The notes below the pieces were generated by a model, which saw only the letters and a list, made by a program, of their open reading frames with translations, was not told the DNA's origin and did no database searches. Shown in pieces: positions 33,746 to 44,771 of a DNA stretch of 64,000 nucleotides. The number at the start of each line of letters is the position of its first letter. The first letter of the stretch is position 1. Made by a program: the position numbers and the translations under genes. Origin of the DNA: Hetaerina americana (lineage: Eukaryota > Arthropoda > Insecta > Odonata > Calopterygidae); assembly GCA_022747635.1 (NCBI GenBank), contig JAKTNV010000178.1, forward strand, positions 143,501 through 207,500, in the 5' to 3' direction.

Positions 33746-34419
33746 ACATGTAAATGCAGATTTATAAAGTATACTCAGTAGTAAAACTCCCAACAAGCAG
33801 CAAAATATCCTGAAACAAATTATAAACAATGATCACTCTTGGAACAAATGGTGAAATATTTAAAAAAGGTATTCTTCGCGATTTTATTTTTCCAGCAATG
33901 GCTTCCGTTCGGGAGGGTGTTAAATATTTTATAAGTTCGTCAACTATCGCTCTTCTATCTCATCGAGGGTTAGCCGGCAGGAGAAGGGAAGGAAAGGATG
34001 AGATAGGAATCCCGCCCACCGCGATTCACCCTCATCCTCCACACCTACCCTTCCCCGCCAACCGTCCTTCCCTCCTCTCTCTACCCCCTCCTCCCCCTTT
34101 CCCCGAAGTGAAAGCGAGCGACGGGCGCGCGTAACCCGGAGCCTCATTCACGAATCAAATTTTATGGACAAAAATCGGAATGTCGACGGAATGACGTCAT
34201 AACCACGCCGTTCAACGAGGCTCGACTCTTTTCCCCGAGCCTTCCTGGATGACCTCCGTGAACGTCCGTCACGGAACTTTCGTTCGATGGGAGTCAAGTT
34301 CACATTAGTCCACATTACATTACTTATTCCACAGGCCGCCAAGAGGGCGTATGATATGAGGTGCTAAGCAAAAAGTCTTTACAATAATTATTTTTGTTTA
34401 GCTGATAGAGGGCTCAATA
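33746..34419. other. Unassigned stretch with a GC-rich island
   Basis: 33960-34280 is GC- and CpG-rich with C/T runs. No protein motif is seen. Confidence 0.35.
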
Positions 34420-34930
34420 GGTGGAAACGTTGATGCCGATGTTGGAAGTGTTTTGGACGATGATGGTCAAAGCAGTACGGACATCAGAAGAAGAATTGTG
34501 TTTGGCAAAAATGCTTTCACAATAAAGGAGGGAATTGAAGACAGGGGTGTTGTGTGAGGATGTTATGAAAAAGCTCGTGAGACCTTTAATATGGAGCGTA
34601 GTTTTGTACGGCGCGGAAACGTGGTCGTTAAAGATGAATAGCGTAGATTGGAGGTTTTTCGACAAGTGGGGAAAGAAAAGGAAAACAAACGAAGAAATAC
34701 TAGGCACTGTGGGGAAAGAAAAGGAAAACAAACGAAGAAATACTAGGCACTGTGGGGAAGGAGAGGGGATTGTTGGGAAAAATCCGAAGGAGACAGGAAT
34801 TTTGGACGTAGATTTTAATTGGCGATGGAATGCCAACGACTGTGATAGAGGAGAGAATGTTGGGCAAAAAGGGCGGAAAAGAATATGTTGGACGGAGTGA
34901 AGGTAGGAAGGAAGCAGAATTGATGATGGG
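34420..34930 (+). pseudogene. Non-LTR retrotransposon relic with internal duplication
   Basis: The plus strand encodes EDVMKKLVRPLIWSVVLYGA then ETWSLKMN (about 34556-34640), the ..LKT.VWSV.LYGSETW segment that follows the RT core in this family, then a WGKKRK..NEEILGTVG block. A 43-bp segment is tandemly doubled (34666-34708 and 34709-34751). The 3' part ends with ATGCCAACGACTGTGATAGA and GAGAATGTTGGGCAAAAAGG, which corresponds to the 3' blocks near 9610 and 31648. Confidence 0.7.
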
Positions 34931-36673
34931 TTTATGGTAGAGTGGAATGTCAGGTTTTGCCTTGTTAGCCGAGGCTTAGAAATGTTCACTCAGTCTCCAC
35001 CAGAGACATAGTGAAGGTTTCAGGTACAGAGGTTTCCAACTCAAGTATCTGACGAGCTGGCGTCAGTTTTCGTAGCATCACTAACTTCAAGCATTACAAA
35101 TCAACTCTTCCAACGGGGTTCAACTCTGACATCGGTATTATCACTCGAAACGGTATTGTGCGTATCGCTGTGAGACTCTTTCACCTCATAACTTTCTAAA
35201 TAAACATAAAACACAAAGAAACCAACACAATCACATTTTATTCTTCGCAGCAACGGTTTAATTATTAAGCAAGGGCATCAAAAGATATTGGTTCACGGAG
35301 AAACCACGGTCGAGGAGAATAAACGGTGAATGCGGGAAAGACAGCAGGCTTTTTTTTTGTTTCCTTCCACTTTTCAGATTCCGTAATAAACACCTTTTAT
35401 CCCGGCTGATAAATACTTAAAATCAGTGTTTCCAAAATATTATTTTAGTTCAAAAAAGAACAACGATTAAAATTATTTGACAAAAAAATTCAATTCTTAC
35501 TTCTCTCGAATTAAATCCAAAGACATAATTAACAACCCGATGGCCGCTTATGAATGATAAGGGTAAAGTTCACCCTCTGAAAAAACTAAGATGCAAGTGA
35601 TATTCTAACACCCAGGGTAGGAGACCCAGTTCCTTTCCTCATGCGGACTGTAGTTCAGTGAAATCTGGGGCCATAGAGTCAACCACTCCAGGAATTTAAG
35701 GAAATTAAGGGAAATACAAAGGGCTTGTCTAATCCCTATTACAAGAAGCTACTCCATTGTAAGTACAGATACGCACGGCGTAATTACAGGATTACCTCAG
35801 CTTCAGTACATCATAGGGTAAAGAGTTATCATCATTGATTATCGTAAAGGGCTTCAGGCTAAACACTAAGATTAGTTAATCGCGGAGCACACTAACCTAA
35901 GCAAAAAGAACTAAGAGAGGAGACCATTGAAAACTGGCGAAGGGACTGGAACTCCAGTCCTGATGGAAGATACACTTTCCAGATTATCCCATTCATATTA
36001 GTCATACACGAAATCAGGATAAACTACAATCAAAAACTAACTCAGATATTAACAATTGGGAATTTTCAGTCCTAACTTAAGAAAATTGGCAAATCCCCCT
36101 CAGAAAAATGTGAAACTTGCGACTTGAAAGACACAATTGCACACATAATACAGACCAGCCTGAAATTCGAGGTACAAAGATATAATACCTGGCATAATAT
36201 GGAATCCAAAACTATGAGCATCAAAGTAATCATATGGGAATCATTCATGAGCTCCACTATCCGGGCGGAACTGGAAAAGGTAACATTGTAAAACAAATAA
36301 ATATGCAGTATGTTCCACCGAAAGAAGACAGAATTTAAAAGATATTCCAAAGTGAGACATTAGGACCTTCGCTATAAAGACTACACTGATAAGGTTAATC
36401 AAGTATTATAAAAGGAATAAAATAACACGAAGGAATAGGAGGAACACGAAGATTGCGAAAAGAAGAGCGCTGGCCACTAGTTTGCAGGAAGATGGCGCGC
36501 ATGTAATCTCTTAGTGCGTCAATGCATTGTGTACTTATTGTAATATTTCAAATATTCTTATATAGTGTGTAAATTAATGCCAGTCTAGCTAACATAAGAA
36601 CTCAAAGGGGGAGTGAGCGTTTTGCGGGTATCCCCAAAATGACCTTTTGTAAAAAATACTTCATGCCAATAAA
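34931..36673. other. Unassigned intergenic stretch
   Basis: AT-rich; no gene or known repeat recognised. Confidence 0.35.
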
Positions 36674-36800
36674 GCCGACCCCGGTGGTGGTGGGGTGACG
36701 TCCTCACCTGCCAACCCAGAGATCTCAGGTTCGATTCCCGCCTAGATGGTTTTTCCTCCACTTAGGGATTGGATGTATGTAATTATTATATTGTTATATA
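36674..36800 (+). repeat. tRNA-like SINE head, family 3
   Basis: GCCGACCCCGGTGGTGGTGG, GGTGACGTCC and box B-like AGGTTCGATTCCCGCC (36728-36743) form a tRNA-like head. The downstream body, possibly to about 37030, has no second copy here. The GTTCGATTCC box is intact, but no cloverleaf closes, so it is not called a tRNA gene. Confidence 0.5.
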
Positions 36801-37769
36801 ATTGTTTAAAGTCCGATTTAAAGGCCAAAGTGCTGTTTTCGGACGGATGCAAAATAAATACACTGTTCAAGCGGAAAGCAAGAACAAGCTGTCAGGGTAT
36901 TTTCTCCCCTACCCCAGAAAGAGCATTGGAAGTGAACGGGGTGCAGACTGGACATCTGGTACCATTCCAACACTCTTTTTTGTAGTTCAGGACAGAGTTA
37001 TGCCGCTCGAAAAAGCACACATTTTGTAGCCCCGATAGTAGCCATAAACGTAGATTGAACCAACCTACCTAAACCTCCATCAATAGTTTTCCCATAATGC
37101 ACACGGTTTGGATGCATTACAATATTAGCCGAAAAGGTTTTCGACCAGCAGCTGACCAAAGAATCTTGTGCCAGGGTCTAACACTGGGTCATCTTAAGTG
37201 TAGCAACACCTAATTTATGTGTACAACTTACATTAAGTGTACAATAATTTAATTTTTATTCCGACTATTGTATTTTTAATTTGAATCTGAAATACTATTA
37301 TCTCATGCCTGGGTTTCAAGGTCAAAAAAATCGTATTTTAAAAGACAAATGAGAAAGGTTGTGGAATCGAAATTCGTATTTTCTCTGCATTCCATTCACT
37401 ATGCCCACTTGCATGTACGAGTATCTTGCAGGTAATATTTGCGGCCTTGGGAAGAGCATTTGAGTTTGATTTTATGACCTTTCTGAGAATTTTCCATTGA
37501 AAAGGAGTCGTGAAAAAAATAACTTCTCCCTCAATGGGCACTACGAATTTGACAGTTTGACACAATATTAATTTCCCGTGACTACATGTCTATAAATGCG
37601 ATGGAAATATTTTCCATGTTTCTCCAAAATTCTTCCTATTCCCACTTTTTCTCTGTCTTAAAAGTTATCGAGGATCACTGATACCTAGGTAAAATTTTCG
37701 ATTTTTTTTCAAACTAAGACTCACACTCTTTGCACATTTATTTTAAATAACAATAAAGACAAACTTAAT
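36801..37769. other. Unassigned intergenic stretch
   Basis: May include the body of the SINE-like unit to about 37030; otherwise nothing recognised. Confidence 0.3.
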
Positions 37770-37842
37770 TTTTGATGCCGCCAGCCTGGTGATGAATAGC
37801 CCCCTGCAACACACCGTAGGGTAGGCTGGCAGGGTACCATGT
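37770..37842 (+). repeat. Dispersed repeat D, copy 4 (terminal block only)
   Basis: GATGCCGCCAGCCTGGTGAT, then CCCCCTGCAACACACCGTAG, GGTAGGCTGGCAGGGTACC match the terminal block of repeat D. The first block is the most complete of the four. Confidence 0.68.
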
Positions 37843-38009
37843 TGACGTATTTTACTGATGACACCCATAATCGCACCTTTGGTAATTTGATTATCATTGA
37901 TCTTCTGGTTACATATCTGGATATCCGGTTACAATAGGATTCGAATAGACAGAAAATACGACGGTATAACGATACATTTTGCCTCTCCTCAACCTAACAT
38001 CGGACAATA

Positions 38010-38680
38010 TAACACGCGCATCTTCAATTCCGCATACCTCTTTCTTCCTTCCATTCCATCCAACATGTCTATCCTATTGCTACCCCCTCTCGCTTGCCTA
38101 ACCTTCTCCCTCAGCCTTCAACAATTCATTCCCAAACAAACGCTCTGAATCCATCTTTCCTGCCTCCTTTGGATTTCTCCCAACAATTATCTCTCCTCTC
38201 CCACCATGTCCAGCACTTCATCGTTTGTTTTCCTTTTAGCCCATTCCACCTTTACATCATTCTCCTCCACACACACACATTTAAAAGCCTCCAATCTACG
38301 CCTATGATCTTGCTTCAACGACCGTGACGTAATAAAGCACGCGCGATATAAAAGTTTTGGATGAGCCTTTTCCTAACATCCTTACCCAAAGTCCCTGTCA
38401 TCAACACCCTCCTTGTGAAGCTTCTTTGCCGAACGCAATTCTTCTTCTTCTACCAACTAATTTGATCGTCTAGGTGCAAAACACTACCAAGATTGGTATA
38501 CTGTTCTATATGCTTGAGTTTTTGCCCTCAAATTTAAAAGTTGACTTGCCTTCCCCCTTCTCGAAAACCCCATAATCTTTGTTTCACTTAAGTTGATCTT
38601 CATCCCATACATATCACACTGATTTTACAATGTGCTCATCACGATAAACAATCAGAAAATCAGACATCATCGGTACAAAT
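38010..38680 (-). pseudogene. Non-LTR retrotransposon relic
   Basis: Aligns by eye with 22000-22620, 26365-26760 and 41180-41460: TCTCCTCTCCCACCATGTCC then AGCACTTC, GCCTCCAATCTACGCCTATG, CTTGCTTCAACGACCGTGA, and TGAGTTTTTGCCCTCAAATT. Minus strand, no open frame left. Confidence 0.6.
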
Positions 38681-40842
38681 AAGTCACAATAAAGGGCACA
38701 GTCGTTTCCGAGTGACACCGTACTTCATTTAACACTAACATCTCTCTTCCTGTGACACATTTCGTATCTTCCTCCACGAAGGAATGAGAGTATTTATTTC
38801 ATATTCTTCATTTGCTCGACATCCCACGTACAGGATGTGTTCTAGTATAAGGGAGGTATATGCAGTGGCGCGTTTGCCACCGCGGAAAGAATCCAACTAA
38901 AGTCCGAATTCTTGCCGAACTATCTGGACGGTAGACATCGCAATAGACCTTTATCGGTAATAACGGCCGCTGACTGTCAATGAGAACTCCGTCCCGTGAT
39001 GATCGAGTTGGGGTCATTAAATTTATATCGTATAAATTGGTGGAATCTCAGTCGACATGATCATATATTTCGCTCATTATCCAGAGGTGGTATTTTATGG
39101 CGCCAGATGGCTACTGAAAGAATACTAAGATTGCCATTTTCGTCGGCACAAATAAAAATTAACATGACTGCCACTTAAGTAACCTAATTTGAAATAATAG
39201 CAACATTGTAACGTTCTGTATGAAATCCAAAATACAATACGATCATAAGTTAAAGAATTTCTAAGATGAAAATATCTTTATAAATGTTAATTTTAAAACC
39301 AGATATAACTGAACTATAACTATCAGGTTTAATTTTTTACTACAATGTCATAACTGTGGTAATAAGCTTATTTAATGCAACTTCAATAACTAGATTTTTA
39401 CGCTGAATTATATTTAAATTAATAGCAATTACCCCATGATTGCAATGATTCCAATTACAAATAAATGGTACGTAAACATAAACGCTAGTACAAAAACGGA
39501 ACGGGTCTAAAACACTAAAAGATTTCGGTACCTGGTAGCACATTACTCTCATGGTAATAATTCAATCTTGACCCCTAGAGTTACTTTTCCGTTTTCCGGT
39601 CAAATGTAGACCAAATAGGGATTACATACCTTGAACCTAAAAACCGGAATGTTGGTTTCATAACCTCCAATGCTATCTTTCCTCTATGTGAGACTAAGCT
39701 TGTTTACTCAAGAGTCTTTGTTTGTCGTAAATTATTAGGCCACGTAAGATTTTAGAAATACGAGATGAACTATCTTTAAAATGAATGAAAACGATGAATG
39801 TCTTTCTTGGTTTTGTAACGACTGGAAAACTCAGAAGTAATATATTCGAAGATGGAACGAATGTTAGTGAATTAAAAGAAATGCGCTTTCTACTTACACC
39901 AACACCGAAGAAATGAATTTAAAGGTTACAGGTAAGGATAGGGATCACCTAGAAACGAATGTGAAATTTACACACATGAGGGTTGGTAGTGAGCCAGTTC
40001 CTCCCTTCTTATCCCGCCTCCGGTTTCACAGAGTTATGGTCGAACAAATGTATCCCTCTGGATCTGAACACGTGAACCTTGGTTAATCTGCTCAATGCCC
40101 GTCTCACTAGGTTACAAATGCCTCTCCACTTACCCAACAGAGCTCAGGGCGCGCATCGAATAACCGACTCAGGATTTGGGGGTAAAAAATTGAAGGAATT
40201 GCATTCGGGTCAACCATACATCATGGTAATCAGGGAGTATTTTAACTCCGCCCTTCCAAATTTACAGTTGTTTCGCCCAAGTGTACAGATCAAATTCTTC
40301 CCTAACTTTCAAGGGCACGAGTGCCCTTTTTAAGGACTACACGCCATGACGGCTAAGAATGAATGTTGGGGATCCTAAATTCGGTTCGTTCAAATTCCGA
40401 GTTGTAAACAAACGGAAGTAATTTAGTATTCTCACGTAGAATAGACGTTATATGATGAGCGGGGGCAATAACTACAATCCTTTATAGTCATCTAAAAATA
40501 GAAGAACTTGAACTTTGAAAAACTTTAAAAACCGCAGCCACTGTACAACTGGCCAACGAGAACTTAAAATTCATCATACAACAAATATTACGTGACTATC
40601 TATTGACGCATCTATATACTCTCACAACACGACGTAACGTGGCTAATGACCCCTTTCCGTTGGTTGGCCTTTCACACGGTCTTAGGAACACGAAAGTTTT
40701 CATTAGACCGTCAGGGTGTCTATTAGAGCTACAACTCCCGCAAATCAATTATGTCTACGCCAATATTTCAAATCGTTTCACTCAGCAGATTTAAATTTCA
40801 TTTTCGATTTCTTTATTCTTATATGAGTTTGTAATATTTCAG
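38681..40842. other. Unassigned intergenic stretch
   Basis: AT-rich, no gene. AACTATCTTTAAAATGAATG near 39768 resembles the 3' tail motif of the non-LTR family but stands alone. Confidence 0.35.
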
Positions 40843-40880
40843 TTTATTTTACGGCGAAACGCGTTTTGCCGTAAAATAAA
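40843..40880. repeat. 38-bp loopless palindrome
   Basis: TTTATTTTACGGCGAAACG is followed immediately by its reverse complement with one mismatch (G/T at 40856/40867). No spacer. No gene is attached. Confidence 0.85.
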
Positions 40881-41179
40881 GTCCGTGGACTCATTTTATA
40901 TGGACATCAAACAATTCCACGAAGTGAAGCCTGAAAGTGTGAAGTATAATAGCAAAACTGATGCCGTATCTAGTGGCCCAGTACTTTTCCTAAATTTTAG
41001 ACTTCCAACTGCCGACTCATATCACCGACAATTATTTGCTGCGATACCCGATTGTCAGGATCATCTTCTACAAGTTTCATAAGAGTAAATTATTATTTAG
41101 TCTATAGATCAGAGATGGTATTTTTATGAATCAAGCAAACAAGTTATTACGGAATACAAATATCATAACAGCTTCCCTT

Positions 41180-41460
41180 ATAACAATAAACCATTCTTCA
41201 ACTCCACATACTTCCGCCTCTCTTCATCCCGTCCGGCATGCATATTTTTCCTCCCTCCACCTCGCTAACTCAAGACTCTTCCCTCTATCAGTCTTCAACA
41301 TTCCAATGCCTCCTAATATATAAACTCCATCCATCCACTTTTCCTGCCTTCTTCGAATTCTTCTCCCAGCAACCTACTCCCTTCCCCAGACATGCCTAGC
41401 ACTTCTTCATCGCCTGTCTTCCTTTCCGCCCATTTTATTTTCTCCAAAACTATCCCAATT
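41180..41460 (-). pseudogene. Non-LTR retrotransposon relic (C-terminal end)
   Basis: Same block order as 38010-38260: CCATCCACTTTTCCTGCCTTC, then TTCTTCTCCCAGCAACC, CCAGACATGCCTAGCACTTC and TTTCCGCCCATTTTATTTTC. Minus strand; no open frame. Confidence 0.58.
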
Positions 41461-43218
41461 AAAGTAAATAAATGATCAAATCTTTAAATAATTCCCATCA
41501 GTTAGATAAAAAACACCAGTATCTCCACCAAGTGAGAGAAAATATGTTCAGAAATGAGAGAAAAATGCAGCAATCTAGAAAAGGAATAGTGGTTAAACTC
41601 ACGAAGACGAAGATAATCCACTCGAACTATTTGGAGGAAAAACTGGAGAATACGGGTGGAAAACACAATACATGATTGTCTTTACGCATGTTTTATCGAA
41701 AATTTGAACTAAAAGCAGTTGGGAGTTGGGTTACACCGGAAATGGAACAATCTCTCGATACCTGAATGCCATTGGTTTCACAAATAAGGACCAAAAGAAC
41801 GTTTTTGGGATAATCACCCAACTATTATATATGATGACCCTAGACGAAGAGAATTTTTAAATATAGCCTAAACCAAAGCATAGTAATGATAATTATAGCA
41901 ACTAATTAATTATTAGAAATATTTATCCCCTGAGAAATAAAAACTACCGAATCGCGTCCGATTCCGATCAAAAACAAAAAATTACACTTCTAGTATTATA
42001 TCCATGTGACTATTGCGAAACGGATTACTGACACTCAATTGACCGTCATAGAAGGTGACCCCTGATGGTCTAAGGGGCACATGGCAATTAAAATTTTTCT
42101 CATGGACAAAATTTAGTGCTGCGTACGACAGGACCAGTTGCTATTGTCTTCCTCTGCTAGAATTGGATTAATGAATATGTAAGATGCTGGGCACACGGAA
42201 CATGGTCCTATACGAAAGAACATTTCTTCAAAAATCCAATCAAGGTTTGGACGATGGCATTTGCACATTTCCGGCCTAATCTAGCATCTCATGAATATTC
42301 GTGAATCATTGTTTGGGAGGCAAGGTAAGGGCCACCTGAAAAAAAATTGTCGGATTGAATTTCTTGAATGGTCTCTCTCTCTCACACGTTAAATCATGTC
42401 TCTCTCGACTAAACACAAATAGTATTTTTAACGCAGTCGACAACGATTCACCAATTCATTAAAATGAGAACTCACAATACAACATTTGGACCGGATGGCT
42501 ATTAGGCGGTGACAAGGAGAAACTATGCATCCATACGCTACTATATGTTCTCTTAAATACTGAACTAATTACATTGCTAGGACTTAAAAACTGTTTTCTC
42601 CTTGATATCGCGAAACTTAACTTTTATGCGCGCATGAACGTTTCACCCAATTGTTTCCCGGCACTCAGATAAAAAAAATGAAACAATCCTCGGAAACAAT
42701 TCCCAAAGTATGGAGATTTCAACGACTGCTTCAATTGCACGCAATCATTATTTTGCATAAATTTCATAACTGGTGTTGTACTTCATCTTAATTGAATTAC
42801 CTTGGTAAGTTAGAAAAATATTTTCTCCTCTCTACATAATAATGACTTACCTTTCCTATGAACTGAATAAAATACATGAATTACTCATATTTTTCGAATA
42901 AACGTATTTTGTAGACGAGAGACAATGTTCCCGCTAAAAAAAATGATGGCCAATTATTTTAGACTACCTTCAGGCTGCACTGAATCTTCAGGAACGATAT
43001 AATTAACGTATATTGCCCATAAACACCAATTGACAATAACCATGCCTCATACTAATTTTTCATATTAACGTACCGATTTTACACATTCAAATTGAAGTGA
43101 AATTTTACATCTGATCTGAGAAAATGATCCATATATACTGGCTACCTATTAACTCTATTTCTACATATAAGTTGGCAGCATCGGTTATCATCATTACTAT
43201 TTATATCGATATAGCGAC
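41461..43218. other. Unassigned intergenic stretch
   Basis: AT-rich, no gene or repeat recognised. Confidence 0.35.
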
Positions 43219-43295
43219 GTGGTAGCTCAGTGGGTAAAAATTAAGCCTGTCGAACAGAAAGCCCTTAGATCAAATCCGGGTCATATCTTTGGGGT
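43219..43295 (+). repeat. tRNA-like sequence (SINE head, family 4)
   Basis: GCGACGTGGTAGCTCAGTGG is an excellent box A context, and AGATCAAATCCGGGTC about 35 bases further resembles a decayed box B (GGTTCAAATCC). The arms do not close into a cloverleaf. It is either a SINE head or a tRNA pseudogene. Confidence 0.5.
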
Positions 43296-43436
43296 TTCGA
43301 GGTATAAATAGACAAAGACACCAAAAATTCCATTAAGTCAGGTATTTTCAACTTAATGCATATAAGGATTGTTATTCATAAAAACGCTTAAAACTAGCTA
43401 GAAAATATAAGCAACAAGAAATATTCCAAAAACATA

Positions 43437-43463
43437 CTACCTTGATCAAAAATTTCCCGGAAT
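43437..43463. repeat. mariner terminal inverted repeat, transposase 3' side
   Basis: Starts directly after the TA at 43435-43436. It differs from the other end at two positions (G/A at base 8, T/G at base 17). Confidence 0.93.
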
Positions 43464-43489
43464 TTATTCAGAAAATTAAAAATACAAGT

Positions 43490-44563
43490 TTATTCATCTA
43501 AATCTATATTGTCCCCTTCAAAGTAATCCCCATCGACTGCAACACACTTATGCCAGCGCTTGATCCAATCCTCGAAACATTTTTTATATTCGGTTTTCGG
43601 TATGTCCATCAGTGCTTCCTGCGATTTTTCCATTACTGCCTCTCGGCTGCTAAAACGCGTTCCCCGTAATGGTTTTTTAACTCGATTGAACAGAAAGAAG
43701 TCACAGGGAGCCAAATCAGGTGAATTCGGTGGCTGTTGGATGGTATTTGTTGCATTTTTCGTCAAAAAATTACGAATAATGATAGCACTGTGCGACGGTG
43801 CGTTATCATGGTGCAAAATCCACGAGTTTTCTGCCCACATTTCTGGTCTCTTTCGGCGAATTGCTTCACGCAAACGTCTCATAACGCCCAAATAATACTC
43901 TTTGTTTACTGTCTGGCCTTCTGGCAAAAATTCATGATGCACTACACCGTTGTAATCCATGAAAACCGTCAGCATTGCCTTCTTTTTTGACTGAAAACGA
44001 CGTGGTTTTTTTGGTCTCGGCTCATTTGGTGAACGCCATTCACTTGCCTGATGTCTGGATTGCGTGTCGTACTCATAAACCCACGTCTCGTCTCCAGTAA
44101 TGATCCTTTTGATGAATGTGGGATCGGATTCAGCCTCGCAAATCATGTCTTTTGCGACGTCAACACGGTCTCTTTTTTGCATGAAATTGAGGTCTTTTGG
44201 CACCAACTTTGCTGCTACACGACGGAAACCCAAATCATTAACCACAATGTCTTGGGCGGATCCATAGGCAATGTTCAAGTCCTCCGCTATTTCTCTGATG
44301 GTTAATTTGCGGTTATTGACCAACATTTCTTTTACTTTATCAATTTTTTCACCGACTTTCGATGTCGATGGTCTGCCACTGCGTTCATCATCTTCGATTG
44401 ACTCACGACCACTTCTGAACCGCTCGTGCCACTGGTAAACGACCGTTTTTTTTAGAGAATCGTCGCCGCAACACTTTTCCAACATTTCCAACGTCCGTGC
44501 GCCACTAAATCCGTTTTTTACGCAAAATTTAATACAAGTTCGTTGTTGCAAATTTAAATCCAT
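43490..44563 (-). CDS. mariner transposase, 357 aa, open
   Basis: DNA transposase of the IS630-Tc1-mariner superfamily. It binds the element's inverted repeats, excises it and inserts it at TA. The N-terminal helix-turn-helix region is residues 1-110 (LTIREIAEDLNIAYGSAQDI at 87-106). The catalytic DDE/D triad is D158 (TGDETW), D253 (HHDNAPSH) and D288 (SPDLAPCDFF). There are 34 residues between the second and third D, which is the mariner DD34D signature. I chose the start at MDLNLQQR, as in related transposases; the frame stays open for 23 more codons upstream (to 44632), but those residues look non-homologous. The frame has no stop or shift. The usual WVPHEL and YSPDL motifs are replaced by an HQASEW-type region and NSPDL. 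Activity is not proven. Confidence 0.95.
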   Translation of the reverse strand: MDLNLQQRTCIKFCVKNGFSGARTLEMLEKCCGDDSLKKTVVYQWHERFRSGRESIEDDERSGRPSTSKVGEKIDKVKEMLVNNRKLTIREIAEDLNIAYGSAQDIVVNDLGFRRVAAKLVPKDLNFMQKRDRVDVAKDMICEAESDPTFIKRIITGDETWVYEYDTQSRHQASEWRSPNEPRPKKPRRFQSKKKAMLTVFMDYNGVVHHEFLPEGQTVNKEYYLGVMRRLREAIRRKRPEMWAENSWILHHDNAPSHSAIIIRNFLTKNATNTIQQPPNSPDLAPCDFFLFNRVKKPLRGTRFSSREAVMEKSQEALMDIPKTEYKKCFEDWIKRWHKCVAVDGDYFEGDNIDLDE

Positions 44564-44742
44564 TTCTGCAATTGTAAAAAATCGCCAACACACACAGAGA
44601 TAGATGTACTCTTGGCTACGTAACTTTTGCAAATGTCAAGTTATGACACTAAGATTTAAAGGGAATATCAACAACAGATGTACCAATTTAACAAAAAAAA
44701 ACAGAACTCAAATCGGAACGATGGGAGCGCCACACGGTGGTT

Positions 44743-44769
44743 ATTCCGGGAACTTTTTGATTAAGGTAG
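44743..44769. repeat. mariner terminal inverted repeat, transposase 5' side
   Basis: Reverse complement starts CTACCTTAATC and is followed outside by TA (44770-44771). Confidence 0.93.
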
Positions 44770-44771
44770 TA

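Larger units (their letters stand above)
43437..44769 (-). mobile_element. Complete mariner transposon, 1333 bp
   Basis: A class II cut-and-paste element. Terminal inverted repeats at 43437-43463 and 44743-44769 match at 25 of 27 positions, start CTACCTT and share ATCAAAAA and TTCCCGGAAT. TA target duplications lie at 43435-43436 and 44770-44771. The length is typical for mariner, and a single open transposase frame on the minus strand fills the interior. This is the only autonomous-looking element in the window. Confidence 0.96.

Noticed and set aside
36674..36750. Functional tRNA gene
   Set aside because: B box is good, but acceptor and anticodon arms do not pair.
37851..37860. CTGATGA as a hammerhead core
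   Set aside because: No GAAA box at a suitable distance and no flanking stems.
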